From assembly GCF_049478495.1 (NCBI RefSeq), contig NZ_CP168083.1:620001-684000 (forward strand): 64,000 nt of DNA. The letters are read 5' to 3'. Position 1 is the first letter of the stretch, and every line of letters starts with the position of its first letter. The position numbers and the translations under genes are program-made. The notes beneath the pieces are model-generated. The model saw only the letters and a list, made by a program, of their open reading frames with translations. It did no database searches and was not told the origin of the DNA. This document shows, piece by piece, positions 1-7,029 of the stretch. Source of the stretch: P36-A1 sp049478495 (GTDB lineage: Bacteria > Bacillota_I > Bacilli_A > JAJDGJ01).

Positions 1-289
1 TCATCCAAACAAGTAAAATAATACCAATTAAAGTAACAGTAAATCTAAAGCTGAAAAATAATAAAATACCAATAACAACTAAAGAAATTGCTTGAACAAT
101 ACGAAGTAACTGTTTTTCATCTTTATTCATGAAATATAATATACCAATTCCAACTCCAGCAACAATTAAAATAATTCCTAGATAAAATCTAACAAAATCT
201 ATACCAATACCTGGATTGATTAATACCCATAAACCAAATATACCAATTGCTACATTTATTAAAATGTCTAAAAAGAACTCTTTTTTCAT
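1..289 (-). CDS. Partial multi-pass membrane protein, HdeD/DUF308-like
   Basis: The reading frame starts at ATG 289 on the minus strand behind a strong AGGAGG (complement of 297-302) and is still open at the left edge, so only the first 96 residues are visible. The translation begins MKKEFFLDILINVAIGIF and shows about four hydrophobic segments separated by very short loops, with one polar turn (MNKDEKQ). This spacing resembles HdeD/DUF308 small membrane proteins, but that is a resemblance only. It is transcribed divergently from the operon that starts at 728. Function unknown. Confidence 0.6.
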   Translation of the reverse strand, partial: MKKEFFLDILINVAIGIFGLWVLINPGIGIDFVRFYLGIILIVAGVGIGILYFMNKDEKQLLRIVQAISLVVIGILLFFSFRFTVTLIGIILLVWM

Positions 290-524
290 AATTGAACCTC
301 CTTTTGTTTAGATAATAACTTATGAACATAATTTAGTCAAATAAAATACCACAAAACATATTAATAAAGAAAAAAACAAATTAATGAATTATCACAATTT
401 AAATATAGCTAAAAAGGTTATTTACAATCAATTAATACTTTCTAAAAGCATATTGTTATTTTAGTGTGAAATTATGACTATTAAACTCATATTTAAAGAT
501 AATAACTAATAAAAAAAACACTAA

Positions 525-553
525 TTGACAAACAATTAAAATATACGTATAAT
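525..553 (+). promoter_or_regulatory. Consensus sigma-A promoter
   Basis: TTGACA at 525-530 and TATAAT at 548-553 are separated by exactly 17 bases, a perfect housekeeping promoter. Transcription would start near 560, well upstream of the first gene at 728, and would soon meet the hairpin at 597-621. Confidence 0.75.
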
Positions 554-559
554 AGATTT

Positions 560-621
560 ACATTAAAGAGTACTAATCAATTAGTATTACAACAATGGGC
601 GATAAGAATCGCTCTTTTTTT
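560..621 (+). ncRNA. Candidate short transcript or leader RNA of about 60 nt
   Basis: The segment lies between a consensus promoter (525-553) and an intrinsic terminator (597-621). It contains a perfect 16-base palindrome at 571-586 (TACTAATCAATTAGTA). No ORF of useful length is present. It could be a small RNA or an attenuated leader of the yqeG operon, which also has its own -10 element at 690-698. The RNA assignment is inference from promoter plus terminator. Confidence 0.35.
597..621 (+). terminator. Intrinsic terminator
   Basis: A 7-bp stem with one G-U pair (GGGCGAT against ATCGCTC) and an AAGA loop is followed by seven T residues. Confidence 0.65.
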
Positions 622-689
622 AATGTTAGTTATTATGTTAAATATAATTAAAACTAGCATGATTACAGTGTATTTATACACAAAAATTA

Positions 690-698
690 TGATATAAT
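690..698 (+). promoter_or_regulatory. Extended -10 promoter of the yqeG operon
   Basis: TGATATAAT at 690-698 is an extended -10 element with no good -35 hexamer. It lies 30 bases upstream of the yqeG start. Confidence 0.55.
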
Positions 699-727
699 AA
701 AAGGAGTACTCGAAAGGAAGAAAGTGA

Positions 728-1252
728 ATGATAAAACTATTCAAACCATCAAAATATTACAATAGCGTTTTTCAAGTAAACTATCAAAAATTATTTGATG
801 AAGGTATTAAAGTAATAGCCTGTGATTTAGATAACACCTTAGTTCCACACGACGTTGATTTACCAGATGAAAATGTGAAATATCTAGTAAACAAAATACA
901 ATCTATTGGACTTGAATTCATTATTATAAGTAATAATAATAAGACTAGAGTCAAAAAGTTTGCAGATCCAATAAGTGTAGATTACAACTATAGTTCAAAA
1001 AAGCCGCTACCAGGAGTCTTTCATAAGATTGCCAAGAAATATAATGTTGCAAACAATGAAATAGCTTTAGTTGGTGATCAAATAATGACTGATGTATTTG
1101 GTGCTAATTCAACTAAGGTGGTAAGTGTTTTAGTTAGACCATTAGCAAAAAGAGATATCGTATATACTAAAATAAATCGTTTCTTTGAAAGAATAGTACT
1201 GAAGTTATTAGCAAAGAAAAAACTATTTAAGGATGGAGAATTTTATGAGTAA
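728..1252 (+). CDS. yqeG: YqeG family HAD-IIIA phosphatase
   Basis: This 174-residue protein is a HAD-superfamily hydrolase. The nucleophile motif DLDNTLV lies near residues 33-39, a Ser/Asn motif II at ISNNNK, and the acidic motif at GDQIMTDVFGA. Length and motifs fit the YqeG family, whose substrate is not established. It is the first gene of the conserved Firmicutes yqeG-yqeH-yhbY-nadD-yqeK-rsfS-yqeM cluster; aroE, often present in that cluster, is absent. The ATG is preceded by AAAGGAAG at a normal distance. Its last codons overlap the start of yqeH. Confidence 0.88.
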   Translation: MIKLFKPSKYYNSVFQVNYQKLFDEGIKVIACDLDNTLVPHDVDLPDENVKYLVNKIQSIGLEFIIISNNNKTRVKKFADPISVDYNYSSKKPLPGVFHKIAKKYNVANNEIALVGDQIMTDVFGANSTKVVSVLVRPLAKRDIVYTKINRFFERIVLKLLAKKKLFKDGEFYE

Positions 1253-2345
1253 AAAGATATGTTATGGCTGTGGTGTAGAACTACAAGACAAGAATAAAAA
1301 TGAACCGGGGTATATAAATAATTTAGAAAATGAAGAACATGAACTTTGTCAAAGATGTTTTAAAATGAATAATTACAATGAATACCATTCACATTACTTA
1401 CAAGCAGAAGATTTTAAAAAGATTTTAAAAAATCAAATTAAACCTAAGAATTTAGTAGTATTAATAGTAGATTTATTTGATTTAGAAGCGTCATTTTCAA
1501 CTGAACTACTAAATATAATAAAATACAACCCTATAGTATTAGTTGCAAGCAAAAGAGATTTAATACTTAAAAGTGTTAAAGATAAAAAACTTACAACATA
1601 TTTAATGAAGATAGCAAAAGAAAAAGAACTAGATATAAAAGATATTGTAATATCATCAGCATTAAAAAAATACAATGTAGATGATTTAATGGATAGTATT
1701 TTTGATAACTATCATCATAAAGATGTATATATTTGTGGAATTACAAATGTTGGTAAATCAAGTATAGTTAATGCCTTAATAAATTCAATGGCTAAAACAG
1801 AACATAAAATTACAATATCAAATTATCCTGGAACAACCCTAGATAGTATTGCAATCCCACTAGATGATGCGACATTATATGATACGCCAGGAATAGTAAA
1901 TAATAAACAAATGATACATCATGTATCAGTAAAAGACTATAAATATTTTACTAATAACAAAGAAATAAAAGCGATGAACTATCAACTAAATGAAGAACAA
2001 TCACTTTACATTGGTGGATTAGCAAGATTTGATTTCTTATTTGGTGATAAAACAGGTTTTAGTACATACTTTAATCCAAAGATTAAAATACATCGTACTA
2101 AGTTAGAGAATGCAGATGATTTATATAATAATCATTTAGAAGATAGTACATTAATACCAAAAGCACTAGAAGTAAAAAAAGTAGAAGACTTTGTAAATTA
2201 TCGATTTGAAGTAAAAGCTACAGAAAGAAAAGTAGATATTGTAATTAGTGGATTAGGTTGGATATCATTTAATACAACTAATCAAATAATAGAAGTAAAA
2301 GTACCAAAAGGGGTACAAGTAACTAAAAGAAGTGCATTGATTTAG
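1245..2345 (+). CDS. yqeH: Ribosome biogenesis GTPase YqeH
   Basis: YqeH is a circularly permuted GTPase required for 30S subunit assembly in Bacilli. The N-terminus carries a zinc finger (CYGCG and CQRC pairs). The GTPase motifs come in permuted order: G4 ASKRDL and G5 SSAL first, then G1 GITNVGKSS and G3 DTPG. I start it at ATG 1245 rather than the in-frame ATG at 1233, because GGAG at 1235-1238 sits correctly before 1245 and overlaps the earlier ATG. It overlaps yqeG by 8 bases, suggesting translational coupling. Confidence 0.92.
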   Translation: MSKKICYGCGVELQDKNKNEPGYINNLENEEHELCQRCFKMNNYNEYHSHYLQAEDFKKILKNQIKPKNLVVLIVDLFDLEASFSTELLNIIKYNPIVLVASKRDLILKSVKDKKLTTYLMKIAKEKELDIKDIVISSALKKYNVDDLMDSIFDNYHHKDVYICGITNVGKSSIVNALINSMAKTEHKITISNYPGTTLDSIAIPLDDATLYDTPGIVNNKQMIHHVSVKDYKYFTNNKEIKAMNYQLNEEQSLYIGGLARFDFLFGDKTGFSTYFNPKIKIHRTKLENADDLYNNHLEDSTLIPKALEVKKVEDFVNYRFEVKATERKVDIVISGLGWISFNTTNQIIEVKVPKGVQVTKRSALI

Positions 2346-2367
2346 TTAAGAAAGAAAAGGTAAAAAT

Positions 2368-2655
2368 ATGTTAAATAAAGAATTGAAAAAATACTTAAAG
2401 GCACAGGCACACCATTTAAAACCAATTTTTCAAATAGGTAAAAATGGAATTGGAACAGAAATGGTAGAAGGAATTAAAATAGCATTAGATCATCGTGAGT
2501 TAATAAAAGTTAGTATCTTGCAAAACAATAGTGAAGATAAAAAAGAATTAGCATTTGATTTAGCAAGATTAAGCAATGCAGAAGTAGTACAAATAATTGG
2601 AAAAACAATAGTGCTATATAAAAAAAATCATAAGGATCCACAATTCGAAAAATAA
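2368..2655 (+). CDS. yhbY: YhbY family ribosome assembly RNA-binding protein
   Basis: This 95-residue protein is a single CRM domain. It has the typical N-terminus (LRAQAHHLKP-like) and the GKNGI loop near residue 29 that forms the RNA-binding GxxG-type turn. Members bind pre-50S particles. It lies between yqeH and nadD as in other Firmicutes, and its TAA overlaps the ATG of the next gene by one base. Confidence 0.9.
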   Translation: MLNKELKKYLKAQAHHLKPIFQIGKNGIGTEMVEGIKIALDHRELIKVSILQNNSEDKKELAFDLARLSNAEVVQIIGKTIVLYKKNHKDPQFEK

Positions 2656-3731
2656 TGAAAATACTAGTGTATGGAGGAACATTTAATCCAATCCATAAAG
2701 CTCACGTAAACAATGTAGAAATAGCTTGTCAAAAGTTTAAATTTGATAAGGTAGTAATTTTACCAAATCATGGTGGCCATTTTAAAGATAACAATAATTT
2801 AGCTAGTTCATATGATCGCAAGATAATGCTCTTAGAAGCATTTAAAAAATGTGACTTTGAAGTTGAAATAAATGAAATAGAATTAAAAAAAGATAAACCA
2901 TCATATAGTTATGATACAATAGTTCAACTTAAAGCAACTGAACCAGGTGACTACTATTTTTTAATAGGAAGTGATCAAGCTATTAACCTATCAAAATGGG
3001 ATAAAATAGAACAGCTAAAAAAAGAAGTAACATTTATTGTTTCTAAAAGAGATAATAAGCTATTAAAAGATAAAAGCCTCATTTATTTAGATAATAATAT
3101 TTTAGATTATTCATCAACTAAAATACGAACACAATATGAAACAAGTGGAATATTTGAAGTAGATAATTACATAAGATATAAAGGAATATATTTAGAATCA
3201 GTTCTTGATAATTATTTACAAGTGTCAAGAAAACAACATTCAATAAATGTTGCTAATCTTGCAAGAAAACTTGCAAGCAAAAATGATATAGACCCTAATA
3301 AAGCTTATGTAGCAGGTATGCTACATGATATAGCAAAAGAATTACCAGAAGAAACACAAGAAAAATTAGCTCAAAAAGCAACAATTAAATTTGAGTTGAA
3401 AACGCCAACTTACCATGCAGCAGCAGCATTAGAAGTAATAACCAAAAAATTAAAAATATATGATTTAGAAATACTAAATGCTATTAGATGGCATACAACA
3501 GGTTTTTATGAAATGTCAGCTTTAGATAAATTAATATATATGAGTGATATGGTAAGTTGTGAAAGAAGTTTTGAAGGTGTAAAAGAGCTAAGAGAATTAT
3601 TAAAAACTAATTTAAATCAAGCATTTAAAGAAGGTTTTATACAATCAACAGCACATTTAAAAACAAAAAATGTCAAAATTGATGATGAATTAGAAAAATT
3701 AATACAGAAAGTTGAAAGGGATGAAGTTTAA
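2655..3731 (+). CDS. nadD: Fused nicotinate-nucleotide adenylyltransferase (NadD) and YqeK HD-domain phosphohydrolase
   Basis: The 358-residue product joins two proteins that are usually separate neighbours. Residues 1 to about 185 are NadD: the nucleotidyltransferase motif GGTFNPIHKAHV at the N-terminus and SSTKIR near the end of the domain. It adenylates nicotinate mononucleotide in NAD synthesis. Residues from about 190 are a YqeK-type HD domain with RKQHSINVA and the metal-binding AGMLHDIAKE; YqeK proteins hydrolyse diadenosine tetraphosphate. There is no stop or frame change between the halves. The gene overlaps yhbY by one base and rsfS by one base. Confidence 0.9.
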   Translation: MKILVYGGTFNPIHKAHVNNVEIACQKFKFDKVVILPNHGGHFKDNNNLASSYDRKIMLLEAFKKCDFEVEINEIELKKDKPSYSYDTIVQLKATEPGDYYFLIGSDQAINLSKWDKIEQLKKEVTFIVSKRDNKLLKDKSLIYLDNNILDYSSTKIRTQYETSGIFEVDNYIRYKGIYLESVLDNYLQVSRKQHSINVANLARKLASKNDIDPNKAYVAGMLHDIAKELPEETQEKLAQKATIKFELKTPTYHAAAALEVITKKLKIYDLEILNAIRWHTTGFYEMSALDKLIYMSDMVSCERSFEGVKELRELLKTNLNQAFKEGFIQSTAHLKTKNVKIDDELEKLIQKVERDEV

Positions 3732-4063
3732 TGAAAGATAATGTAAGATTTATTGCGAATTTATTAGAAAATAAACACGCTAAAAATATTGAAGTATATG
3801 AAGTAGGGGCAGAGCATCCATTATTTGATACAGTAGTAGTTGCAAGTGTCGATGTTAAAAGAAATTTAGATACAATAGTAAATGAAGTAAAAAAAGCAGA
3901 AAAAGAAAATGAAATAGAAGTTAAAGCTTATGATACAGCGTCAAAAGAATGGGTAATCATCGATTGTTATGATATGTTAATTCACATTTTTGTAAAGGAA
4001 TCTCGTGAATTCTACGATGTAGATTCAATTTTAGAAAGATATGTCAAAGATACAGAGTTATAG
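3731..4063 (+). CDS. rsfS: Ribosome silencing factor RsfS
   Basis: This 110-residue RsfS/Iojap family protein binds uL14 on the 50S subunit and blocks subunit joining during starvation. The family core is visible as YDTASKEWVIIDCYDMLIHIF followed by EFYDVDSILE (written here as two short segments of one region). Start ATG 3731 overlaps the stop of the NadD-YqeK gene, and its 3' end overlaps the following methyltransferase start by 23 bases. Confidence 0.92.
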   Translation: MKDNVRFIANLLENKHAKNIEVYEVGAEHPLFDTVVVASVDVKRNLDTIVNEVKKAEKENEIEVKAYDTASKEWVIIDCYDMLIHIFVKESREFYDVDSILERYVKDTEL

Positions 4064-4766
4064 AAATTTTGCATATTATTATAATCAACTAATACCACTA
4101 TCATTTTATGAAGAAGTAAAAGATACAATCAATAATATTAAAGAATTTAATAATATTTTAGATTTAGCTTGTGGAAGCGGAACATTAGCATTCATGCTTA
4201 AAAATAGTGAAAATGAAGTAACAGGTCTAGATTTATCAGCTGAAATGTTAATGATAGCAAATGATTATAATCACGAACACAAAAAGGGTGTTAGCTTTAT
4301 ACAACAAGATTTAAAAGAATTAACATTACCAAAAAACACTTATGATTTAATAACATGTACTTTAGATAGTTTGAACTATATAAGTCCATTAGAATCAATA
4401 GAACATATATTTAAAGAAGTATCTAAAGCACTACAACCAAATGGATATTTTGTCTTTGATATGTTGACTCAATTTTACATAGATGAAATTGTCAATGATT
4501 ACTACCAATTTGAAGATTTAGAAGAATTTTCATATGATTGGGAAGTAAGTAAAATAGCCAAACATGAAATAAAACATGAACTAGTAATAGAGGCAAACAA
4601 TAATATATATAAAGAAGAACATCTACAATATATTTATGATTTTGCAGTAATAGAACAAATATTAGAAAAATATAATTTAGAAATTATTAAAAAAACATAT
4701 GATTATAATGAGCTAGATGAAAGTAAACCATCTAGAAATAATTACATAACAAAAAAGCGAGGATAA
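4041..4766 (+). CDS. yqeM: YqeM-type class I SAM-dependent methyltransferase
   Basis: This 241-residue protein has a Rossmann methyltransferase fold. The SAM-binding motif I is LDLACGSGTLAFML near residue 38, motif II follows at GLDLSAEML, and a CTLDSLNY segment stands in the motif IV position. Its place directly after rsfS matches YqeM of Bacilli, whose substrate is unknown. It begins inside rsfS in another frame, so translation is probably coupled. The upstream ribosome binding site (AGAAAG) is weak, which fits coupling. Confidence 0.85.
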   Translation: MSKIQSYRNFAYYYNQLIPLSFYEEVKDTINNIKEFNNILDLACGSGTLAFMLKNSENEVTGLDLSAEMLMIANDYNHEHKKGVSFIQQDLKELTLPKNTYDLITCTLDSLNYISPLESIEHIFKEVSKALQPNGYFVFDMLTQFYIDEIVNDYYQFEDLEEFSYDWEVSKIAKHEIKHELVIEANNNIYKEEHLQYIYDFAVIEQILEKYNLEIIKKTYDYNELDESKPSRNNYITKKRG

Positions 4767-4770
4767 AATT

Positions 4771-5463
4771 ATGATTTTAGCTGTAGCAGCAATGCAAGAA
4801 GAATATCAAGAATTAGAAGCCCTTATGGAAAATCCACAAGAAGGTGAATTTAATGGAGTAAAATATCATCAAGGTAGAATAGAAGATAAAGATGTAGTTT
4901 TAATGTTGAGTGGAATAGGTAAAGTAAATGCTTCATGGAGTATTGTAACAATCTTAAACGAGTTAGATATTGATTTTATTATCAATATTGGTAGTGCTGG
5001 TGGAGTGGTAAATAATCATCATGTAAAAGCAATGGATATTGTAGTTGCAAAAAAAGTATGTCAACATGATGTTGATCTGACTGCAGCAGATAGACCATTA
5101 GGAATGTTACCAAATTTACCAGTTTATTATGAATCAGCAGTATCAGATAACATGATGAAATCATTAAGTGAAACAGGATTAACATATCATTATGCAACTA
5201 TAGCATCAGGAGATACATTTGTAGCCGATACTGAAAAAGTTACTCACATTACAGATAACTTTGAAGATGTCTGTGCTGTTGAAATGGAAGCAGGAGCAAT
5301 AGCTCAAATTGCCTTTTTGAAAAAAATTCCATTTGTAGTTTTTAGATCAATATCAGATGTAATTGGAGATAGTGATTCAAATCAAATACAGTTTGAACAA
5401 TATATTCAACTTGCAAGCAAAAACTCAGCAAAAGCAGCTCATACTATCATAAAAGCACTATAA
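4771..5463 (+). CDS. mtnN: 5'-methylthioadenosine/S-adenosylhomocysteine nucleosidase
   Basis: This 230-residue protein begins with the family N-terminus MILAVAAMQEEYQEL. It has the INIGSAGG segment, the substrate-binding VEMEAGAIAQ motif and the catalytic Asp region FRSISDVIGDSD. It cleaves adenine from MTA and SAH, recycling SAM by-products, which suits its place after two SAM-linked or ribosome-linked genes. Only 4 bases separate it from yqeM, so it is probably the last gene of the operon. Confidence 0.93.
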   Translation: MILAVAAMQEEYQELEALMENPQEGEFNGVKYHQGRIEDKDVVLMLSGIGKVNASWSIVTILNELDIDFIINIGSAGGVVNNHHVKAMDIVVAKKVCQHDVDLTAADRPLGMLPNLPVYYESAVSDNMMKSLSETGLTYHYATIASGDTFVADTEKVTHITDNFEDVCAVEMEAGAIAQIAFLKKIPFVVFRSISDVIGDSDSNQIQFEQYIQLASKNSAKAAHTIIKAL

Positions 5464-5604
5464 CAGTAAAGATATTCAGGCAATATTTAAAGTGTAAATT
5501 AATAAAAAAATAGCATTTTATTCACACCAATTACATATTGTCAAAGACATAGTAATTAAAAGTGTATTAGCAGTGAACAAGGGTTTTATATCCCCTTACT
5601 TATC

Positions 5605-5633
5605 TTGCTTATTTATACTTTTTGTTATATAAT
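5605..5633 (+). promoter_or_regulatory. Promoter of tig
   Basis: TTGCTT at 5605-5610 and TATAAT at 5628-5633 have a 17-base spacer, 40 bases before the trigger factor start. Just upstream is a weak inverted repeat (AAGGG/CCCTT, 5579-5597). Confidence 0.65.
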
Positions 5634-5672
5634 AATTAAGGTTTTATAAAAACAAGGAGGAATTCATAAATA

Positions 5673-6947
5673 ATGGAAACAATCGTAAATAAAAAAGAAA
5701 ATTCAATTATTGAAATAGAAGTAAACGCAGAAGTAGTTGCATGGCAAGCTGCAGTAGAATCAGAGTGGAAAAAAGCAGGAGAAGACTTTGAAATCAAAGG
5801 TTTCAGAAAAGGTCAAGCTCCAATTGAAATGGTTAAGAAAAATGTTAATCCTTTTGATGTATTAAGCAAAGCAGCTGATACAATGTTAAACGAAATGTAT
5901 GTTAATGCAGTTCAAGCAAATGACATTTGGCCAGTAGCTCAACCAGCTTTAGATATTAAAGCTATGACTGAAGATGAATTAAAAGTACTATTCACAATTA
6001 CAGTTAAACCTGAATTTGAATTAGGTAATTATAAAGGATTAACTGCAGTAAAAGAAGCTGCAATCGTAGAAGATGAAGAAATTCAACAACAAATCGATGC
6101 AATGTTAGAACAAAACAAAACATTAGAAGTTGTAGAACGTGCAATTGCCGAAGGTGATACTGCTGTTATTGACTTTGAAGGATTCAAAGATGGTGTAGCA
6201 TTTGAAGGTGGAAAAGGTGAAGGTTATCCTTTAGAAGTTGGATCAAATACATTCATTCCTGGATTTGAAGAACAATTAGTTGGAAAAGCTGCTAATGATG
6301 AATTAGATGTAGAAGTTACATTCCCAGAAGAATACCAAGCAGAAGATTTAGCTGGTAAACCAGTTGTATTCAAAGTTAAAGTTATCGAAGTTAAAGAAGC
6401 TAAAGAAACTGAATTAAACGATGAATTTGTAGTTGGTTTAGGTATTGAAGGTGTAACTACAGTTGCTGAAATGAAAGAAGATTTAGCTGCTAAAATTTTA
6501 GAACAAAAACAACAACAAGCTGAAATGGATTATACTAATGACTTAGTTAACCAAGTAATAGAAGCTACAAAAATTGATGTTCCAAAAGCAATGATCGATC
6601 AAGAATTAGACAACATGTATCAACAATTCATGCAAAGACTTCAAATGCAAGGTATGAATGAAGAAATGTTCTTACAAATGACTCAACAAACTGCTGAACA
6701 AGTAAGAGAACAAATGGAAGGTGATGCAATCAATAAACTTAAGTATACATTAGTACTTGAAAAAATTGCAGAAACTGAAAAAGTTGAAGTTAGTGATGCA
6801 GAAGTTGAAGAAGAAATTGTAAAATTATCAGAAGTTTACAATATGCCTGTAGAACAAATTAAACAAATGATTCCTGATCAATCTGGAATCATGTTTGAAA
6901 TAAAAATGCAAAAAGCTGCAGATATTATTAAAAGCAACGTAAAATAA
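5673..6947 (+). CDS. tig: Trigger factor, ribosome-bound chaperone and peptidyl-prolyl isomerase
   Basis: The 424-residue length is typical. The N-terminal ribosome-binding domain contains the signature GFRKGQAP near residue 45. A central FKBP-type PPIase domain follows (about residues 150-240, GDTAVIDFEGF... FIPGFEEQL). The C-terminal helical chaperone arms are rich in Glu and Gln. AAGGAGG precedes the ATG. It lies upstream of lon as in other Firmicutes, although clpX, which often sits between them, is missing. Confidence 0.96.
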   Translation: METIVNKKENSIIEIEVNAEVVAWQAAVESEWKKAGEDFEIKGFRKGQAPIEMVKKNVNPFDVLSKAADTMLNEMYVNAVQANDIWPVAQPALDIKAMTEDELKVLFTITVKPEFELGNYKGLTAVKEAAIVEDEEIQQQIDAMLEQNKTLEVVERAIAEGDTAVIDFEGFKDGVAFEGGKGEGYPLEVGSNTFIPGFEEQLVGKAANDELDVEVTFPEEYQAEDLAGKPVVFKVKVIEVKEAKETELNDEFVVGLGIEGVTTVAEMKEDLAAKILEQKQQQAEMDYTNDLVNQVIEATKIDVPKAMIDQELDNMYQQFMQRLQMQGMNEEMFLQMTQQTAEQVREQMEGDAINKLKYTLVLEKIAETEKVEVSDAEVEEEIVKLSEVYNMPVEQIKQMIPDQSGIMFEIKMQKAADIIKSNVK

Positions 6948-6973
6948 TAGTTGTAAGCTATATATTCAAAAAT

Positions 6974-6996
6974 AAGGCGCGCAGCGTCTTGTTTTT
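6974..6996 (+). terminator. Hairpin terminator between tig and lon
   Basis: A 7-bp stem with one G-U pair (AAGGCGC against GCGTCTT), a GCA loop and a short T run (GTTTTT). It probably lets only part of tig transcription reach lon. Confidence 0.6.
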
Positions 6997-7029
6997 GCTA
7001 ATAAAGACATGTTAAAAGGAGGCGAAAAT

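Noticed and set aside
5540..5620. CIRCE or CtsR heat-shock operator upstream of tig
   Set aside because: TTAGCAGTG resembles half of CIRCE, but no matching inverted half at the right spacing and no CtsR heptads were found.
7009..7029. Upstream ATG as the lon start
   Set aside because: It precedes the AAAGGAGG site, which then lies inside the coding region; ATG 7030 has ideal spacing. The same reasoning moved starts at 1245, 11259, 15293, 19364, 25286, 26264, 34650, 35207, 40400, 43171, 47132, 57294 and 59274.
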